Source of the DNA: Oncomelania hupensis
Lineage: Eukaryota; Mollusca; Gastropoda; Littorinimorpha; Pomatiopsidae
Assembly: GCA_036898135.1 (NCBI GenBank)
Contig: CM072512.1
Span: 43,728,944 to 43,792,943, forward strand
Direction: 5' to 3'
Length of the DNA stretch: 64,000 bases
Shown here piece after piece: positions 1 through 11,925 of this stretch. The notes beneath the pieces were generated by a model. It was not told where the DNA came from and did no database searches. It was given only the letters and a program-made list of their open reading frames with translations. Position 1 is the stretch's first letter; every line of letters starts with the position of its first letter. Both the position numbers and the translations under genes were made by a program.

Positions 1-9
1 TGTTTGCAG

Positions 10-3000
10 AGAGTTTCTGCTTCAGGGCCGCAGCATATAGACATGAGAGCAGTGCAAATGGTTCGCAAAGCCAGCAGTGACAAGAGCGGCAATTCTTTTG
101 AGATTATCTCTAACAACAAGGCCCAGGTTTTTGTGAGTAGCACATTTATTTTCAAGATTCAAGAATACTTTATTATCTCAGAGAAATTAAGACGTGATTT
201 GCTGATAGCATTAAAACAAATTGCAATAAATGCGCAAGAAAAGGCAAACACTCAGTTATTGAAAGGTTGAAAAATGCATACACTATAATGAAGCAACTGG
301 CAACAATAAAGTGATGAAATGCACAAGATCCTCATTTAAACACAGTTGGGGAGGAGGAAACAAGATTAAGACAATCCAGCCCACACTCACTTATTAAAGT
401 TCACAAATCACACCACAAACACTCCTGCCAACATCACTATGGACAAAGAGCACCCCACCACAGATCACATATCAACAGACCGAACAACACACATCACAGT
501 TTAAAATGTCAGACTCACCAGATCTGCAAGCAAACACAGAAGAAACAGAAGTTAACACGCACACCATGGCACACTTCTAAGTTTGTTGTCGATAACAATC
601 CCAAGGCTCTATTAAAAAAAACGTTCTTTTTTTCTTTAAATGAACAGCATTTTTTATTGTGGTCAATTTCAGACCAATCAAAACCAAAAAAAATCGCCCT
701 TTTAAACCGAACTAGTAAAAGAAGAAACGTCTTGTAGAATATAATATGATAATATAAGCATTGGTGAACAACTTGTTTTTAATGGTGAAAACAAACTGAA
801 CCGCCTCACCAATTTAATCTTAGTGTTTTTGTTTTCCTTACTGCTGTTTGTAGGCTTGGTTGTGTTGTCAGTACAGCTGTTCTTAGTGTTGTGTATACTA
901 ACAGTTCTGCTGTTTTGTGTGCAGACTGCTTCCTCAGCACAGGAGTGCAGTGTGTGGATACAGCACCTTCAGCGTGGCATGACCATGAAGGATCAGAACG
1001 ATATCGTTTCCACTCCACGAAGGTATGTTTAAAGCAGCAACTCCACCAATGCAAAAAGTAGGCACAAATTTGCTGGCAAATTCAACTCGCAAACAAAACA
1101 ATAATGTTCAGCATTAGGTTTGAATTATATTATATGATTTATGTTTCAATGACCTTTTTTGCGGTGGTGTAGTGATTTGTGCACACACTAGCAATGTTTC
1201 ATGTTAACCCTCTTTGTCCTCCAGTGTTTGGGAGCGTTCGAGAAAAAAATGCGCCGGCAATCTTCAATGTACTCGAACGTTCTAAGTCTACATGGCAACA
1301 GGGAAAAGCCAAAATGTTGAAGGTTTTGACCTGGAAGATTTAGTTGAACAAAAAGAAAGTGAAAGCGATCTTCACATGCTAGATGTTTCACCGGTCAGTA
1401 CCCCTGATGTTTCGGGTGACAAAGATGAGTCAAAACAAAAATACCATTTTTGTAAAGTAAAATTTGGCATTTGGGTTAAAGACAAATGTCTTAGCAATAT
1501 GCATAAATTTAAGAAGTTTGAAAAAACAACTAAAAAAAAATTTGTTTCTGTTGTTGTTGAATGATGCCACCACATTTTAGGTGCAGAGTTATTTCCCTTG
1601 ACATAAGATTTTAGCTCTTACTTACTAAGGTATCAGGACAAAGACGGTTAAGCAACATCGAGAGGGATTAGTACTTGGATAGATGACCATGCTTGGAAGA
1701 CAACCACCAAAGGACACAAAAAGATTGAAAAAAGCTCACCACATACACCTGGATGTGTTTATAACTGGATAAGGTACAGCATCGAGGGAGAGGAGATAAG
1801 CACCACTCTCATAAAGCTGGCCTAGAGCAAAGGGAGGTCCCAAATGCTTCCAACATTCACAAAAACTGAAAGGTTATGGGACACCTTTACCTTTATTACC
1901 ATTGCTCAAATTCATTCAGTTCAAATCCAATGTTAACTTCTGTAGATTACCTATATTTAAAAGTAATTTAAAAACACATCTTGTACAACACAAATAAAAT
2001 GTATTAGAGTATTGACACCTGCTTTTTGCATTTATGCATTTTCAGATGTATTCCTACAATTTTCTTTTGAAATGTTATTTTTGTTATTCTTGTTGTGGAT
2101 TTTGTGTGTGGGGGGGTGTAATTTTTTTTTTTTTTTTTAGTACCTTTTTCTTTCCCTCTTTGACTTTTATAGTTAGAAGAGTACTGTTATCAGTAGGTCA
2201 AAGTTATACATTTTATCTACAGACTATTACAATTACACGTTTTAATTGCAAGTATCCAATGTACAAGTACTATTACAAATACACTTTTTAATTGCAAGTA
2301 TCCAATGTACAGTATTAGAGTATGATTGGTAAATAGCCAGCCAAGATTTGTAACCGAAGCAGTGTATTAACAGTTCTTTGTGTAATGTTTCAATTTTAGT
2401 ATCACTGTATCAGACAGGTTTGCCATCACAGCAGTGTGTTTAGTGTGTCTCGTCAAAAAAAGTGAGAAATTGTCTGGGTTGAGGAAAAGAGACCTGAGTA
2501 GTAAGGTATGCTGTGCATTGCATGGAAATATTATCTCATTAAATTGGATGACAATGGTGCTTGTGACCTATTGTTCAAAGGAGAAGAGAAGTATCTTCAG
2601 AGAACCATCACAATTACCTATTATGCAGTACTTTATTCCCTAGATAACTCTGTAATTGTCAGTTGATGTTTGCACTTTAGACTCCAGTATTTGTTAGGGC
2701 TTCTCAGTTGTGTGTGTGGATTATCCATGAAAGATTGCTTTTGAACACACTATTAGGACAACCGTTTCTGTGGATAATTATAGTAGTTGTGTGTGTGTGG
2801 ATTATCCATGTAAGATTGCTTTTGAACACACTATTAGGACAACCATTTCTGTGGATAATTATAGTAGTTGTGTGTGTGTGGATTATCCATGAAAGATTGC
2901 TTTTGAACACACTTTTAGGACAACCGTTTCTGTGGGTAATTATAGTAGTTGTGTGTGTGGATTATCTATGAAAGATTGCTTTTGAACATACTATTAGGAC

Positions 3001-4207
3001 AACCATTTCTGTGGGTAATTATAGTAGTTGTGTGCATTAGTTTGTTCTTTAGTGTATTGTAGGAATTGTGTTTTCTTTTATGTATTTTCAATTGTTTCAG
3101 CGTACGGTGTTGTGCTGTGCTGAAAAGTGGATTAGATAGTGTGTTAGGATGGACGATTTATTGTTAATTATAAAATTATTATTTTTGAGATTTCGATTAT
3201 AATGTTGATTAAAATTGTGTCTGCTTTTCAGAAGCATCACAGTGGGTGATTACGAAGACGTCATAACAGGAAGCCGTAGCAGCACAATGCAAGTAGACAC
3301 TCGCTCTGGCCTGTCTATCCCTTCATGTACAGCTTCCACTAATTCTGACTATGCCGAAGTGGAATTCCAGAATGCTCCACCTGTTTCACCAACGTCAAAG
3401 ACGCCAACTTCGACAGCAACAGTCAGTTGGCTTGCAGAGCCCATGGAGAATTATGGAGGTGATGGTGACGACTATGCTGTCATTGGTGTCAGGGCTCGTG
3501 ACTCAGATCCCCAGGAAGTGGTTTTGAGGTCTTCTGTGGCTGCAGAGCGTTTTAGTTCTCTAAACCAACCGCCTGCCAGTCCCAAACCACTGGCCAGTCC
3601 CACCAACAAGCAAGCAACAAACCCTCCTGCTACTCCCACTAGGAAAGCTCTTCCACCGGCTTTCTCACCCCCTGCTCCACCAACAAGTCCCCCACCTGCA
3701 AATTCGGAGCCTGCAGAAGAATATGGCTATTGTAGCATTGCAGGGGCTAATGCTGTTCATACACAAACTGTAGCAGATATTCAACCTTACTCGGCAGCAA
3801 CAGCGACAAATGCTGAGACCGGTGACATTGACAGAGACCAGGATGGTTACACCCAAGTCAAGCCTCGTGCCAGTCGCTCTGATATTTTGACCCCTGAGAC
3901 TGAAACACCAAGCAGGGATGCTGGTAACAGTAGTAATGTTGATGATGATAACAACAATGATGATAATGATGATGATGACGAGGAGGAGGATGCCTTTTAT
4001 GAAGATGTTTTGTCGTTAGGTGATACCACAGTTCCCATTCCTAACTTCCCTAGTCCTCTGAAAGAGGAGGATGAGCAGCCTTTGTCAGATCTGCAAGAAT
4101 TTTTGTCTAACAATCGTAGAATCTGCCGTCCTTCGTTCCGAGATACCAAGATCTCGGACGATCCCATTGGCGACATGAAGAAACTTCTCCTCACGTTACA
4201 TGTGTAA
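10..4207 (+). CDS. PH-domain signalling protein with tyrosine-rich tail, 3' part only
   Basis: Three exons are supported: 10-132, 925-1022 and 3232-4207, with acceptors ttgcag, tgtgcag and tttcag, donors gtgagt and gtatgt, and compatible phases (0, then 2). They encode 398 residues and a stop. The first two exons give the last strands and C-terminal helix of a PH domain: SFEIISNNKAQVF, then TASSAQECSVWIQHLQ with the conserved helix Trp. The tail is Pro/Ser/Thr-rich, has an Asp/Glu run near 3940-3995, and carries tyrosines in SH2-ligand-like contexts (YEDV, YAEV, YAVI, YTQV, YEDV). It ends in DPIGDMKKLLLTLHV. This suggests a membrane-recruited adaptor or exchange factor phosphorylated by tyrosine kinases; that role is inference. 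The start and N-terminal domains lie left of the window, and I do not recognise the family. The second intron holds a piggyBac-like element and an 81-bp tandem repeat. Confidence 0.75.
1208..1647 (+). mobile_element. piggyBac-like non-autonomous element
   Basis: The element is bounded by TTAA on both sides (1204-1207 and 1648-1651) and has matching ends: CCCTCTTTGTCCT on the left, and CCGTCTTTGTCCT when the right end is read on the other strand. TTAA duplication with CCC-type ends is the piggyBac hallmark. Inside, 1292-1564 is an open frame of 90 codons starting MATGKSQNVEGFDLEDL, acidic and Ser-rich. It could be the N-terminus of a transposase whose catalytic part has been deleted. It lies in an intron of the PH gene. 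Confidence 0.7.
1649..1706 (+). repeat. 5S rRNA-like fragment (possible 5S-derived SINE)
   Basis: The stretch reads TTAAGCAACATCGAG, then GGATTAGTACTTGGATAGAT and GACC. This follows the 3' half of animal 5S rRNA (TAAGCAAC, GGTTAGTACTTGGAT, GTGACC) with scattered changes. The 5' half is not recognisable, so this is not a working 5S gene. The piggyBac element ends at the TTAA inside this stretch. Confidence 0.5.
2707..3034 (+). repeat. Minisatellite, about 4 copies of an 81-bp unit
   Basis: Four near-identical units begin with a short GT run and GGATTATCCATGAAAG, at 2718, 2799, 2880 and 2959 (spacing 81, 81, 79). Each unit is open in one frame, which makes a false repetitive open frame. It lies in the intron before the last exon of the PH gene. 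Confidence 0.9.
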
Positions 4208-4301
4208 GGATGACTAATGTGAGCAATAATTATTGTTCTGTATTTGGCTTGCAACTCACATGAGAATTTACTTAGAGAGCTTTCAGTTTTCAGAAAGAAC
4301 A

Positions 4302-4307
4302 AATAAA
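4302..4307 (+). promoter_or_regulatory. Candidate polyadenylation signal of the PH gene
   Basis: AATAAA lies 95 bp after the stop codon at 4205-4207. A second AATAAA lies at 5526, so the true 3' end is uncertain. Confidence 0.4.
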
Positions 4308-4689
4308 AAATCATGGTTATATTGACCATTTCTTTTTCCTTTAGTAGATCCATGTTGTGGCTAAGATTAAGATTAGTGATAGTTCTGACGTAAAAATATA
4401 AACTGAATTAGTTTGTGGTAAGTAAACTATTTTCTTTCATATTAACTTGTTTAGACTCAAACCACCTATGTTGCATTGGCCATTGCTCATTTGTGTGATT
4501 CTGTATTACATTAAAAAAAATTCTCTTCACTTTTTTTCTCTCCGCTATGCAGATAAGGCCAGGTGTAATAGTATATTTCTAACCTCATGAAATGTTTAAA
4601 TCATTGATGGATCTGGATCTGGATTCATACATTGCTAACATCCATAAACTGACAGAGACGCAATGGTGATGGTGCAATGCAGCAATGTT

Positions 4690-4882
4690 CTTAGCAATAG
4701 CAGCTTCTGGCAGCTGCCAGAGCAGTCTTGTAACTCTCAATAGATATTGAGCTCACAGCTGTGTTATCAAGGTGATTCCAGGCAATCATTTTTCTTGGAA
4801 ACAACAGTGGTCTGTATTGTTCTGTGTTGCTCCGAGGTACCTTGGAGCATTTATTATTGTTCCGGATATAATTTTCAGTCAT
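4690..4882 (-). mobile_element. LINE C-terminal fragment
   Basis: The reverse-strand translation contains LLFPRKMIAWNHLD and ends IESYKTALAAARSC before a stop. This matches the usual FFPRTI-WN-LP...FK-AL end of many non-LTR retrotransposon proteins. It is a short dead fragment in the 3' flank of the PH gene. Confidence 0.5.
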
Positions 4883-4974
4883 ATTATTTGTGAAGAAGTC
4901 TGTGGCTGTAGATTACTTTGATCTTACCAAGCGACCTAGTTTCTCTGGAATTAGGAATTTGCCCCTGCAACCTT

Positions 4975-5045
4975 TAATCATCTCCTTCACTCCATCACTT
5001 TCAGTCTTTGCAGACTTTCAAAACTAATCTTAAGACACATCTGTT
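4975..5045 (+). mobile_element. CR1/L2-type LINE C-terminal fragment
   Basis: One forward frame reads SLQTFKTNLKTHLFPQ, the typical last residues of CR1/L2-like reverse transcriptase proteins. No stop-free frame of useful length surrounds it, so it is a relic. Confidence 0.45.
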
Positions 5046-5059
5046 TCCTCAGTAACTTA

Positions 5060-7179
5060 CCACCCATCTTTCTTCAGCCAATCATTACTCTTGCTTGGTG
5101 TGTGTATTTGAGAGAGAGAGAGGTGGGGGGGGAGAAAGAGTATTTGGACAATTCCATCATCCATCGCAATGGTTCATCCCTTTATCGTTACATATTTGTT
5201 TATTGTGTAAAACTTCTTGCCCTTGCCTATGTTGTTTTCTTCCTAATTGTAATAGTATTGTATTGTATTATTGTGTCAGTAATTTTCCATCTACTCTCAT
5301 TTGCCTTCTACGGTTATTTTTTTATCTGCTTGAATCTTTATTATTGTAATTTTTTACAATTTTTTTTAACCATGTGTTTTATTGTATATTTATTGTACAC
5401 TTTTAAATCTGTTGTGGTTAGGTGTTTTGATATGTTAATAATACAAATAATAATTTTTGAAGGTTTGGGAGGTTGAATTTCTTCAGAAGCCCTGAAGTAC
5501 AACCATGGGTAGTGAAGTCACTGGAAATAAAGCGGACTGCATTTTGCTGGATGCACTTCATTTTGTCTTGCGTTAGGTGTGGGTTCAATATTATTGCATG
5601 TTGTTGACTCCTCTAGTAGATGAGTCATCTGCAAATAGGCACACTTGGGATTTCATAGTGTTCAGTGAATAGTGGATAATGTGGGTTGTCACCTTCACTG
5701 TTTGTTTCTTTTCCTCTTTAATTTCATTTATAATTGTAGTTAGGCAAATGCATTGTAAAATTGTGATAAGGAGGTGTAAAGAACAGCTGCTGCTCAAGAA
5801 GAGTGATATTTTGTTACCTATGTGCAATTTCTAGGTGCTTGTATTAACCCTTACACTTTATCCTGAACAAGCGTGCCTTACTTTTAGAGTGTTTGTTTGA
5901 ACAGATAACAGTAGTAACACATTTTGTCTCATTGGTTGTTTATAGTAATTTTGATGGTCTAGAAAGAATAAAAGGGCAAGTAGGATTTATTTTTCTTAAT
6001 GTACAGTGTTGCGTGTGAAAGTGTCGAACTTTGAGGATGGGGAGGGGAAGAGGAAGCGTTCGTTTTAGGGCTGTGCTTATTAATTTAACTTTTATTTGAT
6101 GTGACCCTAATCAGTATTGTTTGCTAATGTACATGATAATATGATATTAAAGCAATAAGAGTATATTCATATATTATTCTTTTCGTGGATTTGTTTGCTT
6201 GTATGAGTTACAAAGGATAAATAAACCTGTACCAGTGGCAATAGTCTTCAAGCATGGAAATAGTGCTTTGCGATTTCAGTTGACGGGGGTGTAATTCTTT
6301 TGTGTGTGTGTAAATAGTTGGGATTGAACATGCTTTATTGCAATAATGTTAGAAGTGATGTAATGAGTGAAGCTTGTTGAAACAATGTACATCACTGTGC
6401 AAAAATTCGTACATCCGCAATCTCAACATTAAACGTGATTAGAGGTTGATGTACACTTGTCCATTGCATAACACTTATATAATTTAATTGTAAATGTTAT
6501 AATTTATGGAATTAGTATGATAGTACACTTTGGGTGAGTCTCAACCATTTTATTGTCATAACGGGGAACTTGCTTTAGTACTATGGCAGCCAACAAGCAT
6601 TAACATAAATTACTATATTCCTGCTTCAGAAAACACGTGATTATTTTTATGTATGTCTGTGCTGGTGTGTTACTTGGAAGTGGGAAGAGGCAGGCAAGTC
6701 TATAAGCATGTGAATTTAAGCTTGATTTTTAAATGAATGAAATGATTATTATTACTGTACTAAGCACATTATAAATCTGTTATGTTTTTTTCATGTGTTG
6801 TAATGTTTTGCTCTTGGAACTGTTGTGGGTTTTTTTGTTTTTGAAGTTTGTATATGATAAAGTGTTATGTTATTTACTTATTATGAGTTGTTGATTGATG
6901 TTTTTGTGTACTTATTGGTTTGTATGTACATTGTTCAGAATACTATTATGGCCAAGCTATCTTCCATGCTGACTTACCAAATGCATGTAGATTTTTTTTA
7001 TTTCTATAATCTTATGTCTATGCACATTGTAATATTGTGCCAGAATTATTTTGAAGTTGTATTCGATGGTTCAGTAAACTTCTATGCAATAAATTCATTC
7101 GTATTGTTTGTATGTATTTGTGTCTGCATGTATATTTATTAGGAATATTTACCCTACATCCTTTTATTAAGTAATAACA

Positions 7180-7180
<1 letters not shown>
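5060..7180. other. Gene-poor interval, no gene seen
   Basis: About 2.1 kb of AT-rich DNA downstream of the PH gene. It holds a short GA/GGGG tract near 5108-5130, scattered AATAAA motifs and only short open frames without domain signals. It may be partly long 3' UTR and partly intergenic. A lone TTAACCC at 5848 has no matching partner. Confidence 0.5.

Positions 7181-7253
<73 letters not shown>
7181..7253 (+). repeat. (TTA)n microsatellite
   Basis: About 24 perfect ATT/TTA triplets. The reverse-strand poly-Asn frame over it is an artefact of the repeat. Confidence 0.97.
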
Positions 7254-7504
7254 GGCTATTGACGCCGAATCTAAACAAAGCCCTAAACGTTTACAAAGTC
7301 AAAAATATACAACGAATCAACATACAAATCAGGAAAAGAAGATAACTTTTTTACTGGTAACCACCATCTGCAAAACACGCACACACAGACACACACACAC
7401 ACGCACGCTGCACACATAATCACTTCTATAATAAAGAAAAACAAAAAATCAATTAAATTAGTCACTGCGAGAAGCTTAAGAACACCAAACATACTCAAAG
7501 ACAA

Positions 7505-7870
7505 TCAAGATTTAAAGACTATGGTGGAAATAAATAAGTTTTGAGATATTTTTTGAAGGTTGGCAGGGAGGGTGAATGACGGATGAAGTAGGGGAGCTGG
7601 TTCCAGGTAACAGGGGCTTGATGGCCAAAAGTTTTAGTCCTGACAGTGGGGATCGTGAAGATACGAGAGTCTGCAGAAGAGCGAAGCTGACGGGATGGGG
7701 TGTAGAGATGAAGTAGGTCAGATAGATATTGTGGGCCAGAAGCATCAAGGGACTTATAGCAGAGTGTGGCAGTCTTGTGAGAAATTCTCTGTTGAACAGG
7801 AAGCCAGTGGAGAGAGTGTAGAAGAGGGGAGATATGGTCAAATTAAGAAGAGAAGAATTGTGGGGTTACA
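7505..7870 (-). mobile_element. L2-like LINE 3' fragment
   Basis: The reverse strand encodes FGHQAPVTWNQLPYFIRHSP followed directly by SLPTFKKYLKTYLFPP and a stop. This is the W-N-LP-IR...FKK-LKT-LF end of L2/CR1 reverse transcriptase proteins. Upstream reverse-strand sequence continues the resemblance with frameshifts to about 7870. It is inactive. Confidence 0.6.
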
Positions 7871-8154
7871 ATTAATGATAATGCATACACACAACATAAT
7901 AGTTAACAACATAATTTATGTACAAAGCATTTCCAAAATTGTGCTTAATGGACAAGGATCACTGCATAATGATTTCTTTTTAAAATCAATATAGCTCGAG
8001 CAACAATATTTCCTCTGTCTTTTGTTTCTCAGGCTTAAAATTTATAATGCTGTTCATACAGATATCAATGATTGTGCACTGAAAGCCTTCCATGGATGTA
8101 AAATGGGATTGTGAACATTACACATTGTTCAAATAAATAAATAAATATATATAT

Positions 8155-8477
8155 ATCCCTATCCTATCCTATCCTATCCTGTCCCGTAACCCGAAGGTCG
8201 TAGGGGCACCACAGATGATCGTTTAACCAGCATTCTCCATCTTTCTCTGTCCTCAGCAGCCCCGATGGCTTCACTCAGTGTCAAACCAGTAAATTCTCGA
8301 ATGTTGTCCTCCCACCTCTTTTTCGGTCTCCCTCTTCTTCTACCTCCTTGCACTGTGCCTTGCAGAATGGTCTTTGCAAGGCCTGATGATCTGGTGACGT
8401 GGCCATACCATCGGAGTTTCCGTTTCTTCACCACTGTGAGCAGGTCATCGTGTTGTCCAATGGCTTGTGTGATGGTC
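8155..8477 (-). mobile_element. LINE C-terminus with GGATA tail (reverse copy)
   Basis: Reverse-strand frame 8174-8488 encodes KRKLRWYGHVTRSSGLAKTI, then QGTVQGGRRRGRPKKRWEDN and IREFTGL. The same C-terminal domain recurs at 13253, 17400 and 49800. The 3' end of the element is the TCCTA/GGATA run at 8158-8180. Only the last 100 or so codons remain, cut off at the junction with the next LINE near 8477. Confidence 0.75.
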
Positions 8478-11400
8478 TGTCGGACCATTTTCCGGTTTTA
8501 TTAAAACATGATTCAGACAACCTTGAGCAAACTCATGGCAGGTGGAAACTGAAACAAGCTAACTGGAGTCTGTTTTCTAACCTGTCTGAGGTTCAGCTAC
8601 GTGCTAAGGAACAGGAATTTTCGAATGCCATAGATCCAATACAGCTCTACGTACACTGACATAGTGCCAAGGTGTCAATCCCGCAAACTTCATCAAAACC
8701 GTATACAATAAATTATTTTAAAAAACCTGGTTTGATGATGAATGTAAAAAAACTTCAGCAAGCCCGTAAAAAAGCTTTAAGAATGATGTATCTGCATCCA
8801 AGCTCTGAAAAAACCCAGAACCACCAACGTTTGCGAACCCAATGCCGACAGCTCTTCAAAAGTAAGAGAAGAGAATCGTGGAGAGGTTTCTGCTCCACAC
8901 TAAATTCGAAAGCGAAATTGTCGAAGGTTTGGAAAGTGGGCCGCAAACTCAAAAATAAAAGTAACAAACAGGTCAGGCCATGCCTTACTGTGCAGGGGGA
9001 CGTAATCGGAGATTAAAAAAAAAACAACTAGTAGCTGATCTTTTGGCCTCTTCTTTTGCTGCAAATTCTTCCTCTGAAAATTATTCTCTCTCTTTTCAAA
9101 CAATTAAAACCCGTAAAGAAAAACAACGGTTAAATTTTACCTCTGATAATTCTGAAGACTACAACATTTCGTTCTCATTAGTCGAGCTTGACGATGCAAT
9201 TAACAAAAGTGCAGATTCAGCAATTGGACCGGATGATGTACATTATCAATTTCTCAGACATCTCACGGTCTCAACTGCTGGACATCTTCAATCAGATTTG
9301 GATCACTGGCACCTTTCCTCCCTCTTGGAGAAAGGCCATTATTGTACCCATTCCTAAACCTGGCAAAGACCATACTGATCCAACAAACTACAGATCAATA
9401 GCCTTAACGTCCTGCTTATACAAGACGCTGGAAAGAATGGTTTATTCCCGTTTACTGTGGTATCTGGAAACAAATAATATATTATCCAACACTCAGTGTG
9501 GCTTTCGAAGTGGTCGAAGTACTGTTGATCACCTTTTCCTTTGAGTAGATTAACGTCCCCGGACACAGTAGTGTATAGGGGACAAGATTGATCACCTGGT
9601 GCGACTGGAAACTTTTATCCGTAACGCGTTCGTCCAGGGTGAACATGTCGTTGCCATCATGTTTGATTTGGAAAAAGCCTATAATACCACATGGAAATAT
9701 GGCATTCTTTCAGATTTGCAAGAAATGGGTTTGAAGGGACACTTACCTCTGTTTATATCCAATTTTCTAACGGACAGAATTTTTCAGGTTAAGGTTGGGG
9801 AATCTTTATCAGATACGAGGGAACAGGATCGAGATGGGAGTGCCTCAGGGTAGCATCTTGTTTCCCTTTCTGTTTAATATTAAAATAAATAATATTGTTC
9901 GCTCCGTTAAACGGGGAATTGACAATTCTTTGTTTGTCGACGATTTTGCATTAGTAGCCAAAGGTAAAACCTTGGCATCTGCAGAACGTCAGCTACAGTT
10001 ATGTGTCAATGCCGTTGAAGACTGGGTTTTACAAAATGGTTTTTAATTTTCTGAAGCAAAAACTGAATGCATTCACTTTTCCAAGCACCGGGGAATTATT
10101 CAAGAACCTAATATTACCCTCAATAAAACTCCAATAAAGGCGGTCCAACAAGTCAAATTTTGGGGTGTTATTTTTTATCAAAAGTTATCCTTCCTTCCTC
10201 ATATGAAAGATTTGAAAACTAAATGTCAACAGGCCTGCAATTTGCTCAAGGTTATCAGTGGTACAGACTGGGGTGCTGACAAGAAAACTTTACTGCTGTT
10301 ATATCGTTCTTTAATTAGATCCAAGTTAGACTATGGTTGCATTGTTTATGGTTCTGCTAGAAAATCTTATCGTAAGATGTTAGATCCAGTTGCTCATCAG
10401 GCACTACGCATTGCTTTGGGTGCGTTTCGCACCTCCCCTTGTGAAAGCCTTTACGTGGAAGCTAACGAACCCCCGCTGGAGCTGAGACGTACAAAATTGT
10501 CACTGAATTACTATTTAAAATTAAAAACTGATCCCATGAACCCCGCTTATGACTGTGTTTTCAACCCAGATTTTGTTCAGAAATTTGAAGCCAAACCTAA
10601 CACAATTCCTCCGTTTGGCATCAGAATGCAGGCTCATTTGGAAAAAGCAGGCATTGATGTTGCTTCCATCAACGACAATGAACTTCGGACTGAAGCTCCC
10701 CCATTTAAATTACGTACCCCAAACATTAATTAGCAATTGTCCGCTTTCCTCAAAAACAATACATCTGAAACCACCTATAATCAACTTTATTTAGAACAGT
10801 GTGCTTTATACCCAGGATATGAAAAACTTTTTACAGACGGGTCAAAAAAAAGGAGATTCAGTTGCTGCTGCGTCGGTCTCTGGGAGACACTTAGACCAGC
10901 CTTTGCAACAGCGTTTACCTGATCTTTGTTCTGTTTATACAGCTGAGCTCAAGGCAATTCATCTCGCTCTGAAACAAGTTTATCAACCCAAAAGAACCTC
11001 GTTTTTAATCATGTCCGATTCACTGTCAGCACTCCAGGCTCTTTCCACGAGAAAGATATCACACCCTTTCCTGGCAGAGATCCATGACCTCCATACACAA
11101 CTTGTTTCTGAGGGTAAAAAGATAGTTTTTATGTGGGTCCATGGTCACATGGGCATCCGCGGCAACATTGCAGTGGACAAAGCGGCTAAAGATGCTCTGC
11201 ATCTAGATTTCCCTCCAGAGATTTTCCAGTTTGTGCCCTATTCTGACCTACATGTACGTTGTATGACTGGATCTTATTGTAAACGACTGTGGCAGACTGA
11301 TTGGTCTAACCATATCAACAACAAATTATTTCAAATTCTTCCTGATTTATCAGATTCTTTGTCTAACTTTGCATACACTCGCAAAGAAGAAACTGTTATC

Positions 11401-11925
11401 TCGCCTTGATATTGGTCATAGGGCCTACTTATGTCACCCACAGTTTCCTTTTAAAAGGAGAAGAACCTCCATGGTGCTTTGCATGTGATCAATCCTTTTC
11501 CGTTCGCCATTTCATGTCTGAGTGTGCAGATCTGATAGAGGAAAGAGAAACATATTTTGGTTCAATACCTTTCAAAGAGATTTTTAAAGTATGTAATGGT
11601 CAATATCTGTTTCAATTTTTATATGATGTTGGTTTGTTTTATCGCATATAAATCATATCGACATGTTTTGTTTAGTTTGGATTTTATTGATTGGACTGAA
11701 TTTAGTGATTTGATTGAAGAAAGAGAACATATTTTTAATACATCAGTTTTAAAGAAGACTTTTAAAGAGGTGTCATGTGAAAGTTTGTTTGAGTATTTAA
11801 GTGTAACAGGCTTGTTTTTTAAGATTTGAAATATTTTATAATATTTTAAGATAACGTCTCTCTGGTCCTGATTTGGCTCGGAGGAGTCCGCTGGACCTAA
11901 AGCAATAATCTTGTATTGTATTGTA
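8478..11925 (+). mobile_element. I-clade LINE (Nimbus-like) with RT and RNase H, degraded
   Basis: The element begins inside an endonuclease domain (SDHFPVLL at 8478). A linker follows, then a reverse transcriptase: TNYRSIALTSCLYKTLERM near 9387, CGFRSGRSTVDHL near 9500, FDLEKAYNTTWKYGIL near 9662, VPQGSILFPFLFN near 9840 and FVDDFALVAKG near 9940. An RNase H domain follows at 10820-11190 (FTDGSKK, AELKAIHLAL, SDSLSALQAL, WVHGHMGIRGN). RT plus C-terminal RNase H is typical of the I clade; Nimbus of snails is the nearest I recall. The catalytic YADD position reads FVDD. Frameshifts and stops (for example 10046, 10733, 11407) show it is dead. It ends in a TTGTA tail at 11911-11925. Confidence 0.8.
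9535..9587. mobile_element. 53-bp SINE-end insertion inside the I-clade LINE
   Basis: TTGATCACCT occurs directly before (9525-9534) and after (9588-9597) a 53-bp insert that interrupts the RT frame just after STVDHL. The insert shares TAGATTAACGTCCCCGGACA with 14304-14323, where it is joined to a tRNA-like SINE head. A 10-bp target duplication fits LINE-mediated retroposition of a truncated SINE. Confidence 0.65.

Noticed and set aside
1292..1564. 90-codon frame as a host gene or alternative exon
   Set aside because: It lies wholly inside a TTAA-flanked element with inverted ends, so a transposase remnant is more likely.
1649..1706. A functional 5S rRNA gene
   Set aside because: Only the 3' half is recognisable and it carries several changes.
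2704..2971. Repetitive frames on both strands (VCVWIIHERLL type)
   Set aside because: Artefact of an 81-bp tandem repeat whose length is a multiple of three.
5848..5990. A further piggyBac element starting at TTAACCC
   Set aside because: No matching inverted end with TTAA was found downstream.
7018..7278. Poly-Asn reverse frame
   Set aside because: Translation of the TTA microsatellite.
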